Source of the DNA: Alphaproteobacteria bacterium
Lineage (GTDB): Bacteria > Pseudomonadota > Alphaproteobacteria > RF32 > CAG-239
Reading direction: 5' to 3'
Assembly: GCA_015062305.1 (NCBI GenBank)
Contig: SUUX01000009.1
Coordinates: 1 to 64,000, forward strand
DNA: 64,000 nucleotides
The stretch's first letter is position 1; each line of letters opens with the position of its first letter. Positions 25,735-35,685 of the stretch are shown one piece after another. The translations under genes were made by a program, and so were the position numbers. The notes under the pieces are model-generated. The model did no database searches and was not told the DNA's origin. It worked only from the letters and a program-made list of their open reading frames with translations.

Positions 25735-26193
25735 TTAGGTGTTTTTGCAACTCCATTTTCCGTTATTGTCTTGTTGCCAATAAAAACACTCATGCCCCAA
25801 AGATTTCACCTCTTTCCAAAAGCTCCGTGCTTGCTCTAAGGCTTCGGTTGAATGCCCATCAAACACATTAAAAACTCTTTCAAATTTCACTAGAGTGTCA
25901 CTATCAACTTTAGCACCATCAACCAAAAACAACAAACTAGAGATATTGGGATTATCATCACCGCTGGTTAACCATATGGGTTGTAACTCGGCATTTCCGT
26001 CTTTTTTAGAACCATGTGGCAAAAAAGAGTTATCACTATAAGTCCACAACACTCCGTTTAAGAACTCTACACGTTCGTCATTTCCAACTTTCACCAAGGT
26101 AGATTTGCCTGTTTCATAGGCTTTTTCCAAAAGCTTAGGCAAAATCAATTCCAAAGGTTGATTTTGCAAATGATAAAAATCTACTCTAGTCAT
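25735..26193 (-). CDS. holC: DNA polymerase III subunit chi
   Basis: 152 aa, normal for HolC. Chi links the clamp loader to single-strand binding protein during replication. Typical opening VDFYHLQNQPLELILPKLLEKAYETGK (only partly conserved in detail), followed by WTYSDNSFLPHG and a block with PIWLTSGDDNPN, then the family's FDG (NVFDGHSTEALEQAR). Its start overlaps the stop of degP by 4 bases (ATGA), so it is the last gene of the hflK-hflC-degP-holC run. Confidence 0.88.
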   Translation of the reverse strand: MTRVDFYHLQNQPLELILPKLLEKAYETGKSTLVKVGNDERVEFLNGVLWTYSDNSFLPHGSKKDGNAELQPIWLTSGDDNPNISSLLFLVDGAKVDSDTLVKFERVFNVFDGHSTEALEQARSFWKEVKSLGHECFYWQQDNNGKWSCKNT

Positions 26194-27530
26194 AGTTTTA
26201 CCGTAGCAAAGTTTGGTGTTCCATTGTTATCGATACGCAACTCTACAGGGCGCCCATTTTCTCTGTTGGCTTCTCCAACAGCAGACCAAAAATCATCAGA
26301 TGTCAATATTTGTTTTTTATCAACTTCTGTAATCAAATCTCCTTCTTTTAATCCCTTGGCTACAGCATCATTATTAACACCAATGCTGGTCACAATCACC
26401 CCAATAACATCATCAGCCAATCCATACTTTTCTCTCATAGTATCATCTATGTTGCTTACTTCAAAAGAAGCTTGTTTTTCTGTTTCTTTTGTAGTTGTAG
26501 ATAGGGGAGGGAAGTTAGGCAAAGGCTCAACAGTCAAGTTTCTTATCTGTTTTACCCTATTCCGTAAAACTTCCACAGTTAAAACCTCGCCACAATGTCG
26601 CTCAGCTACCGATCTGGCAAAGGTGCGTGGATTTTCTATTAGTACCCCATCAATAGCCAACAAAATATCACCGACTTCAATTCCAGCTTTTTGAGCCGGA
26701 GAATTTTCCATAATGGTAGATATCACAATACCTTTTTCAGTTTCTTGCACTTTTATACCCAACCATCCTCTTTCAACTTTTCCTTTTGTTTTTAATTCTT
26801 CTATAACAAATTTTGCCAAATTTATCGGAGTTGCAAAACCAATTCCTACACTGGCACCGGAAGTTGAATATATTGCCGAATTAATACCAACCACTTCCCC
26901 TTTTAGGTTAAACATTGGTCCGCCCGAACTACCCTGATTGATAGAAGCATCTGTCTGAATAAAATCATCATAAGCCCCCGATGCAATATCTCTGGACATT
27001 GCAGAAACAATACCTGCAGAAACACTGCCGCCCAGGCCAAACGGATTTCCGATTGCAAGCACCCAGTCGCCAACTCTTAAATCATCTGAGTTACCTAATT
27101 TAGCTGCTGGCAATTTATTGGCAACAGACACCTTAAGCATCGCTAAGTCAGTTTTTCTATCAATACCTACAAGTTCGGCTTCCACTTGTGTTCTATCTGC
27201 AAATGTAACATCAATCTTTTTTGCATTTTCCACAACATGAGCATTTGTAACGATATGGCCGTCTTCACTAACCAAAAAACCCGAACCCAAAGAAGTTGTT
27301 TTTGATTTTTTTGGTGAAAAATAACGTTGCAATTTAGGATTATGAACTATAAATTCCACATCGTTGTCAGCATCATCACTTTCTGTTTCCAAGTTCTGAG
27401 TTGAAATATTAACAACACTTTTATGAGTCTTTTCAACTAATGGTGCGAACGAAGGTAATACCTCTTGAGCTTGAGCAAATCCGACCCAAGACATGGCAAC
27501 AATCAATATATATCCTATTTTTTTAGACAT
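26190..27530 (-). CDS. degP: DegP/HtrA-family periplasmic serine protease
   Basis: 446 aa with a signal peptide (cut near AQA-Q, about residue 21). Trypsin-like domain with catalytic H98 (TNAHVV), D128 (KTDLAML) and S202 (NQGSSGGP), then two PDZ domains (about 275-365 and 385-440). The protease degrades or refolds damaged envelope proteins. The LA loop between about 48 and 78 is short and acidic. Two bases separate it from hflC upstream; the pairing of HflKC with a Do-type protease in one operon is common in alphaproteobacteria. Confidence 0.95.
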   Translation of the reverse strand: MSKKIGYILIVAMSWVGFAQAQEVLPSFAPLVEKTHKSVVNISTQNLETESDDADNDVEFIVHNPKLQRYFSPKKSKTTSLGSGFLVSEDGHIVTNAHVVENAKKIDVTFADRTQVEAELVGIDRKTDLAMLKVSVANKLPAAKLGNSDDLRVGDWVLAIGNPFGLGGSVSAGIVSAMSRDIASGAYDDFIQTDASINQGSSGGPMFNLKGEVVGINSAIYSTSGASVGIGFATPINLAKFVIEELKTKGKVERGWLGIKVQETEKGIVISTIMENSPAQKAGIEVGDILLAIDGVLIENPRTFARSVAERHCGEVLTVEVLRNRVKQIRNLTVEPLPNFPPLSTTTKETEKQASFEVSNIDDTMREKYGLADDVIGVIVTSIGVNNDAVAKGLKEGDLITEVDKKQILTSDDFWSAVGEANRENGRPVELRIDNNGTPNFATVKL

Positions 27531-27532
27531 TG

Positions 27533-28405
27533 TTATTTTCCTGTTTTGTTAAAAAAGTCAAAAAACTCACTATCCGGAGCCAATACCATAGATGTATTTT
27601 CTCTATTTGCCAGAGCATTTTTATAGGCTTCCAAAGAACGATAAAATGCATAGAACTTAGCATCTACCCCGGCAGCATTATTCCAAATTGCCACAGCTTG
27701 TTGATCCCCTTGACCTCTTATAATCTGGGCATTTTTTTCTGCTTCCGCAATAATCACAGCTTTTTCTTTTTCAGCGGTAGCTCTAATTTTTTGAGCTTCT
27801 TGTTGTCCTGTTGCTCTAAATTCTTTTGCATCACGTTCACGTTCTGCCTTCATACGTGCATTAATAGCTTGCAATACTTCCAAAGGCAAATCCGCACGGC
27901 GAATACGCACATCAGCAACTTGTACACCAATTTGCTCAGCATCTACTTTTACAGCACTACTGATATCCGCCATAATCTGAGTACGTTTTTGAGACAGTAA
28001 CTCCTGCAGTGTAATCCTACCCAAAATTTTACGAACAGAAGAATTTACAATTTCTTCCAATTTTGAGCGTGCCTGAATTTCTGTTCTCACTGTTTTGTAA
28101 AAACGCAAAGGATCAATAATTTTATATCTGGTAAAACTGTCAACATCCAAACGTTTCTTATCATTCAACACCACTTCCTGAGCCGGAGGATCCAAATTTA
28201 GCAAGCGGTTATCATAAAACACCACCTTTTGTATAAATGGTATTTTAAATTTAAGACCAGCATCTTTCACTACTCTTACCGGCTCACCAAATTGCAACAC
28301 GATAGCCTGCTCAGTTTGATGAACAATATAGAGCGAGTTTGCCAAAACAAACAACAAAGCGACAGCTACTATGGCAAAAGCAACTTTAATCTTATCACTC
28401 ATCAT
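27533..28405 (-). CDS. hflC: HflC, subunit of the FtsH-modulating HflKC complex
   Basis: 290 aa. One N-terminal transmembrane helix (about 7-27), then an SPFH/band 7 domain (SLYIVHQTEQAIVLQFGEPV) and a long Ala/Glu/Lys/Arg coiled coil (about 190-245, KAERERDAKEFRATGQQEA). HflK and HflC form a cage around FtsH in the inner membrane and restrain its proteolysis. Downstream of hflK with a 1-base overlap, upstream of degP. The ATG is doubled (MM), so the exact start may shift by one codon. Confidence 0.95.
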   Translation of the reverse strand: MMSDKIKVAFAIVAVALLFVLANSLYIVHQTEQAIVLQFGEPVRVVKDAGLKFKIPFIQKVVFYDNRLLNLDPPAQEVVLNDKKRLDVDSFTRYKIIDPLRFYKTVRTEIQARSKLEEIVNSSVRKILGRITLQELLSQKRTQIMADISSAVKVDAEQIGVQVADVRIRRADLPLEVLQAINARMKAERERDAKEFRATGQQEAQKIRATAEKEKAVIIAEAEKNAQIIRGQGDQQAVAIWNNAAGVDAKFYAFYRSLEAYKNALANRENTSMVLAPDSEFFDFFNKTGK

Positions 28406-29430
28406 TATTCTCCCGCTCTAGAATTAATTTGTTGAAGAGGCAATACCGGCAACACATTTCCACCCTTGGCAGAAGGATCAATAATCACTTTATTAGAGTT
28501 AGCCAATACATCTTCCATTGTTTCCAAATAAAGACGTTTTGCTGTAACCTCTTTTCCTTGTTTATATGCATCATATACAGATAAAAATCTTTCAGCTTCA
28601 CCTTGAGCCTTGTTTATCACAGCCTGCTTATAGGCTTCTGCATTTTGCAATCTCTGTGCCGCCTCACCTCTAGACTTTGGCAAAATCTCATTGCGATATG
28701 CTTCGGCTTCATTCTTAAATCTTTCCATATCTGCTTTTGCACGTTGCACTTCATTAAAAGCATCAACAACCTGCTTCGGAGGGTCTGCTTTTTGCAGTTT
28801 CACACGCACAATCTGAATTCCGGCCCCAAATTCATTAAGCACTTTTTGCAATTCTTCTTTAGTTTCATCTTCCACTTTGCCTCTATCGCCAGAAATAATT
28901 GGCATCATTTGAGATTGCCCTACAATCTCTCGCAACACAGACTGCGCCGCAACCCTAACAGTTTGATCCGGGCTTGTCATATTAAACAGATAATCTTTTG
29001 CATTTGCAATTCGCCATACAATTGTCAAATTTATATCAACAATATTTTCATCACCCGTTAGCATATGGCTTTCTGTAAAATCATTTCGGTTTGTAGGCTC
29101 TGCCACACCAAGATTTATGCTTCGTTCCTGAGTGATATTCACTTTCTCAACCGTTTCAATCGGAAAAGGCAAATGATAATGCAGGCCAGAGTCTGTCGTA
29201 TCATGATAAGCACCAAAACGCAAAACAACACCTTCTTCATTAGGTTGAACTTGGTATAATCCAGATGCCAACCACATCAATACCAAGGCACCAATACCCC
29301 AACTCCATTTAAAATCAAAACCATCTGGCTTAAAAGTTTTTTTCATTTTTGGGCGCCTAGATGGCATATCATTATCTTTCCACGGATTAGATTCTTCAAC
29401 ATCTTCCCAAGGGTTTGGAACTTTTACCAT
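28405..29430 (-). CDS. hflK: HflK, subunit of the FtsH-modulating HflKC complex
   Basis: 341 aa. N-terminal cytoplasmic part rich in Pro, Asn and Trp (NPWEDVEESNPWKDND), typical of HflK, then one transmembrane helix (about 45-63), an SPFH domain (SGLYQVQPNEEGVVLRFG) and a helical C-terminal part with YRNEILPKSRGEA. The partner of HflC. First gene of the minus-strand run hflK-hflC-degP-holC; about 100 bases separate it from the divergent mrp gene, so the promoter should lie there. Confidence 0.95.
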   Translation of the reverse strand: MVKVPNPWEDVEESNPWKDNDMPSRRPKMKKTFKPDGFDFKWSWGIGALVLMWLASGLYQVQPNEEGVVLRFGAYHDTTDSGLHYHLPFPIETVEKVNITQERSINLGVAEPTNRNDFTESHMLTGDENIVDINLTIVWRIANAKDYLFNMTSPDQTVRVAAQSVLREIVGQSQMMPIISGDRGKVEDETKEELQKVLNEFGAGIQIVRVKLQKADPPKQVVDAFNEVQRAKADMERFKNEAEAYRNEILPKSRGEAAQRLQNAEAYKQAVINKAQGEAERFLSVYDAYKQGKEVTAKRLYLETMEDVLANSNKVIIDPSAKGGNVLPVLPLQQINSRAGE

Positions 29431-29532
29431 AAATTTTTCCTTTTCTCTTTTTTGGTTGCTTTACAAAAATTATATAATATAAATAGAGCAATAAAACAAC
29501 AATCTATAAAATCTATCAACAGGAAGCAAGAT

Positions 29533-30525
29533 ATGCAAAACAAAGTCAAAGAAATCGCAAATAAATACTTTTCTCCTGAGCAAATTGAAAATATAGGCGT
29601 ATTTAATGGCAGAGCAATAATCACCCTGCAAAATACACCTCAAGATACACAAAAAGCCTCAGCGATGGAACAAGAGATAAAAACTCTAGATGGCATCAAC
29701 AAGGTGTCTGTTATCTACACAGCAGCAAAAGCTCCGCAGCCACTCAAAGAAGATTCGGGTAAATGGAATATTCCTGGTGTTAAAAAAATCATTGCCATAG
29801 CCTCTGGCAAAGGTGGTGTTGGCAAATCTACCACGGCTGTAAATTTGGCGTTGGCATTGGCTTCTCAAGGGCAGAGGGTTGCATTGTTTGATGCCGATAT
29901 ATATGGTCCATCTATACCCACCATGCTTGGCTATGAAGGAGCAACTCCAATTTCTTATGATGGCAAAACTTTTGAGGCTTTTGAGTTTCATAACATCAAA
30001 TCCATGTCTATCGGAACCCTTATCGATAGAGCAACTCCTCTAATTTGGCGAGGATCAAAAGCTTGTGGAGCTATTGAACAATTGCTAACCGAGGTCAATT
30101 GGGGCGAGATAGATATTATGGTTATAGATATGCCTCCGGGAACCGGAGACATTCAAATCACACTATCTCAAAGATTACAACTCGATGGAGCTGTTATTGT
30201 TTCCACCCCACAAGACATTGCTCTTATAGATGCCATAAAAGGAGTAAATATGTTCAAAAAAGTAGATGTTCCAATTCTGGGAATTATCGAAAATATGAGC
30301 TATTATATTTGTCCTCACTGTGGTAGTAGAGACGAGATTTTTGGACATGCCGGTGCCAAAGAAACCGCAACAGAAATGGGCGTTCCATTTCTTGGAGAGA
30401 TACCTCTTCATGTTGATATTCGCACCAATGCCGATGCTGGAACACCGATAGTCGTATCATCACCTAATGGCGCACACGCACAGGCATACCAAAATATTGC
30501 CAAACAAATTATTTCCGCTGTGTAG
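29533..30525 (+). CDS. mrp: Mrp/ApbC iron-sulfur cluster carrier ATPase
   Basis: 330 aa from the ATG at 29533, chosen because AGGAAG lies just before it; an in-frame start 27 codons upstream has no such site. N-terminal MIP18-like (DUF59) domain (about 1-75), then a ParA-like P-loop ATPase with Walker A GKGGVGKS (92-99), VIDMPPGTGD, and the CxxC pair (CPHC) that holds a bridging [4Fe-4S] cluster between two monomers. Delivers Fe-S clusters to apoproteins. Divergent from hflK and convergent with the broken gene downstream (overlap of 17 bases at the 3' ends). Confidence 0.95.
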   Translation: MQNKVKEIANKYFSPEQIENIGVFNGRAIITLQNTPQDTQKASAMEQEIKTLDGINKVSVIYTAAKAPQPLKEDSGKWNIPGVKKIIAIASGKGGVGKSTTAVNLALALASQGQRVALFDADIYGPSIPTMLGYEGATPISYDGKTFEAFEFHNIKSMSIGTLIDRATPLIWRGSKACGAIEQLLTEVNWGEIDIMVIDMPPGTGDIQITLSQRLQLDGAVIVSTPQDIALIDAIKGVNMFKKVDVPILGIIENMSYYICPHCGSRDEIFGHAGAKETATEMGVPFLGEIPLHVDIRTNADAGTPIVVSSPNGAHAQAYQNIAKQIISAV

Positions 30526-31666
30526 TTTTTTGTTTGAGAGGAAGCCCATTTTTATTTTGTGGGTTTCCTCCTGACTGTGTACGTTTTTGTTTATTTGTTT
30601 GCTTATTATTTGTTTGCTTAGTTTTGTCTTTACTTTTTGCTTGAGAGATTCTTTGTTCATTTATTGCTCTCGCTTTAATCATATCTTCATGCTTTGCAAA
30701 TTCAGGTACGACCTTTATCAAATCTTGTTTATCAAATTCATGCTTTCCTACAACTTGCAAACCAACTTCTGCTCCAGCCAATAACAACAAAGCAACAAAT
30801 TTTTTCGCTTCTTCCTCATTATCAGACAATTTACCTATGGCCAAAAAACTGGCTCCACTCTCTTTGGCTGCGATTGCCAACATCTTGAAATGCGCATACT
30901 CTTCACTTTGCATATCGACATTATGCTCATCATATACGGTTAATTTGCCGGTTGGTTTTTCTTGTTCTCTGGGATTCCAAAGATGATATTCCCGTTTTGA
31001 TGTGTTTTTATCTTCGTTTTTTTCAAACTTAATTTGTTCCTCACCACATGCTTTGGCAATAGCATCATCAAACCCGATATACTTTTGTTCTTTGGAAACT
31101 TGTGTGTTTTCAGATTATATCTGCACTTCCGGTTCAATCGTTTCCTCTGTTTTTGTTTGTTTATCAGTATGATGATTATTATGTTTTTCCATCAATTTCG
31201 TAAGGTATTTTTTCTTGGCATATAATTTTGATGGTAACCTTCTTTTTACAGTTTTTTCATAAATATTTATTATATACAAAGATGATTCCACATCTGCAAT
31301 GCCATACTTTTCATTGTCTTCTTCCATGTCTTTACGCGATGGCATTTTTTTTGCTGCAATGCTAACCACTGTTTCTATCGCATCTATATATTCGTCCCTA
31401 CGAGGTCCAAATGTTCCGGCACGCAAATCTCCGATTAAGGCCGACAAATCAACCAAGTCTAATTCAGATAATTTGTCTTTATTATCTTCTAAAAATTTCA
31501 GAGCATATTTTGTTACGCCATTTTTTCTTTTTTTGTGATTTCTTATGAAAATATTTCTTTGTTGAAAATAGCAAAAGGAACCAAAAATTTCCAAGTTTTT
31601 AGCCCATTTTTCTTGTGTATTGGGTGGAGTGTGTTCTTTTCGCTGATTTATCGTTATTCCGCTCAT
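30509..31666 (-). pseudogene. Hypothetical gene split by one in-frame TAA stop
   Basis: From ATG 31666 (AGGGA just upstream) the frame encodes 183 residues to a TAA at 31115-31117. The same frame then stays open for about 200 further codons to 30509, and its first 67 codons contain no ATG, GTG or TTG start. Both halves have the same charged, helical character (KYALKFLEDNKDKLSELDLVD in the first, EYAHFKMLAIAAKESGASF in the second), and the C terminus is a Gln/Lys/Asn-rich basic tail. The simplest reading is a ~385-codon gene interrupted by a single nonsense change. Alternatives: a sequencing error, readthrough, or two genes with a decayed start. No family recognised. Confidence 0.6.
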
Positions 31667-31692
31667 CTCATTGGTCCCTTGTTTATAAGGAA

Positions 31693-31721
31693 ATTATATC
31701 CTAAAAACAAAAAAAATGCAA
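31693..31721 (-). promoter_or_regulatory. Promoter of the split hypothetical gene
   Basis: On the minus strand: TTGCAT (31716-31721), 17-base spacer, TATAAT (31693-31698), 26 bases before the start codon. The perfect -10 box suggests that the gene is or recently was expressed. Confidence 0.7.
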
Positions 31722-31738
31722 CACATTGACAACGCAAA

Positions 31739-33103
31739 TTATTTTTTTTGCATAGTATCAATTTTATGTTCCAAATCATCAATCTTTAGAGCCAGTCGCT
31801 GATTAGGTTTTGCTTTTTTTGCAACCTTTAACTGCTCCAATGCTGTATCCAGAGCGCCTATCCGCACCGAATATTCTGCCGAAGCATAATTAGCCTCTGC
31901 CAGCAAATTAAGATACCCATAAGTTCTAGCCAATAACAGCCACGCAAACCCAGTTGGATGCTTGATTATTGCTTTGTTCAAAAGTGTCACTACTTTTTGT
32001 GCCTCATTTTTGTTGGGGGTGTCTTCCATCACCGCCTGCGCATAGCTCATTTGCAATAAAGCCGAAGACGGTAAAATTTCAAGAGCCTTTCGATATTCTT
32101 GCTTGGCCTCTTTTATTTTTCCGGTTTCCATAAAAATCTGTCCTTTCATTTCATGAAAATACGGATTATTAGGTTCAAGAGTAATCAATTCATCTAGCAA
32201 TTTTTGCGCTTGTTGCAATTTTAGTAGCTTAAAATACGCTATTGCCCTTGCATATTTACCGGCAACAGAAACATCTGTTTCTGGATATTTCTGAAAAGTT
32301 TGCTGAGGCGAGTTAAGATAGGCAAATAATTTTGCTTTTACTCTTTCAAATTTATTTTGCATAGGCGAATGAGCGTCTTCATTTTTTATTGATTTTACAG
32401 CCCTCTCAAAAAAACTAATTCTTTCAGAAGTAATCGGGTGTGTCCTAAAATAAGGTGTCTCTTCGATTCCTTGCAATCGTTGATGTTGAGCGATTCTTTT
32501 CATAAATGCCAACATTCCTTTAGGAGATTGTTTTGTCGCTTCTAATAGTTTTAAGGCTGCCTCGTCAGCCGATCGCTCTTCTTCTGTGCGATACCTTGTA
32601 TAGTTTGTCAGCAACGAACTTTGAGATCCTATCATTGCAGCCATTGCCACATCGGCATTGCCGCTCAAAACAGCTGCAGTACCTGCCGCCAACACCGATA
32701 CCAGAGAAACATCTTGTAATGCTTTAGCTTTTAGTTTTTGGCGCAATATATGTCCTCCGGCAATATGACCGGTCTCGTGGGCAATAACACCGGCCAGCTC
32801 ATTTGCACTTCCGGCATTCATAATGGTTCCGGTATGCACAAACAAAGCATTTCCATCTGCCACAAAAGCATTTAGGCTTTTATCATCAACCACAAAAAGT
32901 TCATTCGGATTCAGCTTTACCCCTGCCGCACCAAACAAAGGAGCTGCAATTTCTCGCAACATCTGCTCAGTTTCTTCATCGCTAATTAGTCGCAAACCTG
33001 TAGCCCAAGCTGAGCTGGACATTAATAAAGCAATTGGCAGCAATATACTGCCAATCCACTTTATTTTTCGTTTTTTTATCCTTTTATCAGTTTTTTCCAC
33101 CAT
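31739..33103 (-). CDS. BepA-like M48 metalloprotease with TPR repeats
   Basis: 454 aa. Basic N-terminal region then a signal or anchor helix (about 15-34, cut near AWA-T), a peptidase M48 domain with zinc motif HETGH (109-113), and C-terminal tetratricopeptide repeats (about 265-450). This layout matches BepA/YfgC, a periplasmic protease-chaperone that watches over outer-membrane protein and LPS-transporter assembly. The start overlaps the end of rne by 28 bases, so it is translated from the rne transcript. The long polybasic start (KTDKRIKKRKIK) is unusual for a signal peptide. Confidence 0.88.
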   Translation of the reverse strand: MVEKTDKRIKKRKIKWIGSILLPIALLMSSSAWATGLRLISDEETEQMLREIAAPLFGAAGVKLNPNELFVVDDKSLNAFVADGNALFVHTGTIMNAGSANELAGVIAHETGHIAGGHILRQKLKAKALQDVSLVSVLAAGTAAVLSGNADVAMAAMIGSQSSLLTNYTRYRTEEERSADEAALKLLEATKQSPKGMLAFMKRIAQHQRLQGIEETPYFRTHPITSERISFFERAVKSIKNEDAHSPMQNKFERVKAKLFAYLNSPQQTFQKYPETDVSVAGKYARAIAYFKLLKLQQAQKLLDELITLEPNNPYFHEMKGQIFMETGKIKEAKQEYRKALEILPSSALLQMSYAQAVMEDTPNKNEAQKVVTLLNKAIIKHPTGFAWLLLARTYGYLNLLAEANYASAEYSVRIGALDTALEQLKVAKKAKPNQRLALKIDDLEHKIDTMQKK

Positions 33104-35685
33104 GTAGATTTCTCCTTAACTTCTCCATCTTGAGGAGCATCTGTCTTAGAGTTAGTATCTTCATGACTATCATACAAGATAACAGCTTCTGTTTTTTCTG
33201 CTTTATTATCTTCGGTGTTCCGATTCTCAAAACGCCCTCTACGGCGATCAAATCTATTACGTCCATGGCGTCTGTCACCACGGTTTCTACCTTTTTCTTC
33301 TTTCTTTTCTTCAGAAACAGGCTCTTCAGCAATATCTTTTTCTGCTAGTTCTGGTTGTGGCTCTGGCAATTCGAATTCCTCATTCTTAGATTTTTTATCC
33401 TCATTTGCCATTGCTGCTTTTTCTTCTTTACTCAATTTTGTACGTTCAATTTTGTAATTAGAAATACATTTAATACTGTCATCTGCACTAACCACAATTT
33501 CCATCTTATACTTTTGTTCCATTTCCACCAAAGTTTTACGTTTGTGGTTCAAGATATAGATTGCAGTTTCCATAGGTAAAAATACATTTATTTTTGAAGA
33601 ACGCCCCTTAATACCTTCTTCTTCTATCGCACGCAAAATATACATAGCGCTTGAATCTACGGTTCTAACAATACCTTTGCCTTGGCAATGCGGACAAGTC
33701 TGATAATTACTTTCCCAAAAAGCAGAATGCATTCTTTGGCGAGAAAGTTCAAGCAATCCAAACATACTCATTTTGCCAACTTGGATTCTTGAGCGATCTT
33801 TTTTCAGAGCTTCTTTCATGCGTTTTTCAACAGCATGATTATTTGCTGGTTCGTCCATATCAATAAAGTCAATAACCACCAAGCCGGCCAAGTTGCGCAT
33901 TCTTAATTGGCGTGCTATTTCATCACAAGCTTCCAAATTTGTCTTTAGAGCAGTTTCTTCCAAATCTTTTTCTTTGGTAGCTCGACCGGAGTTCACGTCA
34001 ATAGAAACCAGTGCTTCTGTTGGGTTAATCACCAAGTAACCGCCAGATTCCAATTGAGCATTGGCGTCATGCAGTTTATCTAATTGTCCCTCTACCTGAA
34101 AACGTTGGAACAAAGGCATATCTGCATTGCGATAACTTTTAATTTTTTTCAAATTATGTGGAGACAATATCTTAAAGAAGTCTTTTGCCAGTTTATATCC
34201 ATCTTCACCAGCCACAATAATTTCAGAAACTTCTTTGGTATAAATATCTCTCAATGCACGTTTAATCAAATTACCTTCTTCATGTACCAAAGACGGTACT
34301 TTATTTTTTAATGAATCTAGGCGAATTTGGTTCCATGTTCTAATCAAGTAATTGTAGTCTCTGACAATCTCAGATTTTGGTTTTTCTTCGCCTGCCGTTC
34401 TGACAATAATAGACATATCAGAGGTCAACGGCAATTCACGAACAATTCCTTTCAATCGATTCCTGTCCGTTGCATTTGTAATTTTTCTTGATACACCACC
34501 GCTTTTAATTCTGTTAGGCATCAATACACAATATCTGCCGGCCAAAGACAAATAAGTTGTAAGAGCAGCACCTTTATTGCCACGCTCTTCTTTTACAACC
34601 TGCACCAGAACAGTCTGACCTTCTTTTATCACATCTTGAATTTTATGACGATGGAACAGCTTGCGAGCTCTAATCAGTTTGCGTTGCAACTCAAAGTCAA
34701 GTTCATTATCATCGTCATCAACGTCTTCATCATCATCGTCACTATTGTTAGCAGCCTTAATTTCTTTTTCTTCAAAATCAGCGTCTTCGCTTTCTTCAAA
34801 GGTCTCATTTTGAGGCTGCTTAGCTTCTACAATATGCTCATCAATTTCTTCTTCCACCTCAGCTTTAACCACAGCTTCTTCACATCCGGTATCTTCAGCC
34901 AAAACTTTTAAATTTTCTTCTTTTTCTGCTTTTTCATTTTCCTTATTTTTGGCTTTTGCAACAGCCTTTTTGGCTTCTTCTTGTTTGCGGATTCTCTTTT
35001 TAATCAGTCTTTTTTTCTGAGGATGTTTTTTATCATCTGTTTCTTCTTGTAATATCGTAGCAATATCTTCATTATTTGTATTTTCATTCAAATCAGAAGC
35101 CTGCTCCGATTCAGACATTTTTTCTGTTTTTTCTTCAGTTTTTTGTTCCGAAGAAATATCATCAATAACAACTTCTTTTGCAGATTCTGTATCTGTATCA
35201 ATGGTTTCTGCCTGCTCAACGGATTTTGTTTCAATATCTGTGTTTGCCTCTGCCTCAACTTTTGCGGCTTCCTCTGCTTCTGCCGCCAATCTTGCTCTTT
35301 CGGCTTCACGAGCTGCTCTTGCAGCTGCTTTTTCTTGGCGAATTCTTTCTCTTTCCGCTTCTCTTTCTTTTATTGCTTGTTTTTTGTTTTCTATGATTTC
35401 ATCAACTTCTTTTTCAACTGCTTCCAGTTCTTCTTCCGTCAAATCATAATAGTCCGGATGAATTTCTCCAAAAGCCAAAAAACCATGTTTATTGCCACCA
35501 TAGTCAACAAAGCAAGCTTGCAAAGAGGGTTCAACCCTCATTACTTTGCCCAAATATATATTTCCTTTTATCTGGCGGCGATGAGATGTTTCAAATTCCA
35601 CATCTTCCAACTTGTTTCCATCCAGAACCACAACTCTTGTTTCTTCTGTTTGGGTTGCATCAATCAGCATTCTTTTTGTCATCAT
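33076..35685 (-). CDS. rne: Ribonuclease E/G
   Basis: 869 aa. Endonuclease central to mRNA decay and rRNA maturation. The S1 domain begins near residue 37 (RRQIKGNIYLGKV) and is interrupted by a ~260-residue acidic and Lys/Ala-rich low-complexity insertion (about 80-345), a feature of alphaproteobacterial RNase E. The catalytic aspartates are D563 (DVNSG) and D606 (VVIDFIDM); the zinc-link is CPHC at 664-667. The C-terminal ~100 residues are acidic then Arg/Gly/Asn-rich (RGDRRHGRNRF), an RNA-binding tail, ending in a Trp-containing STWWKKL motif. Downstream it overlaps the M48 gene. Confidence 0.96.
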   Translation of the reverse strand: MMTKRMLIDATQTEETRVVVLDGNKLEDVEFETSHRRQIKGNIYLGKVMRVEPSLQACFVDYGGNKHGFLAFGEIHPDYYDLTEEELEAVEKEVDEIIENKKQAIKEREAERERIRQEKAAARAAREAERARLAAEAEEAAKVEAEANTDIETKSVEQAETIDTDTESAKEVVIDDISSEQKTEEKTEKMSESEQASDLNENTNNEDIATILQEETDDKKHPQKKRLIKKRIRKQEEAKKAVAKAKNKENEKAEKEENLKVLAEDTGCEEAVVKAEVEEEIDEHIVEAKQPQNETFEESEDADFEEKEIKAANNSDDDDEDVDDDDNELDFELQRKLIRARKLFHRHKIQDVIKEGQTVLVQVVKEERGNKGAALTTYLSLAGRYCVLMPNRIKSGGVSRKITNATDRNRLKGIVRELPLTSDMSIIVRTAGEEKPKSEIVRDYNYLIRTWNQIRLDSLKNKVPSLVHEEGNLIKRALRDIYTKEVSEIIVAGEDGYKLAKDFFKILSPHNLKKIKSYRNADMPLFQRFQVEGQLDKLHDANAQLESGGYLVINPTEALVSIDVNSGRATKEKDLEETALKTNLEACDEIARQLRMRNLAGLVVIDFIDMDEPANNHAVEKRMKEALKKDRSRIQVGKMSMFGLLELSRQRMHSAFWESNYQTCPHCQGKGIVRTVDSSAMYILRAIEEEGIKGRSSKINVFLPMETAIYILNHKRKTLVEMEQKYKMEIVVSADDSIKCISNYKIERTKLSKEEKAAMANEDKKSKNEEFELPEPQPELAEKDIAEEPVSEEKKEEKGRNRGDRRHGRNRFDRRRGRFENRNTEDNKAEKTEAVILYDSHEDTNSKTDAPQDGEVKEKSTWWKKLIKG

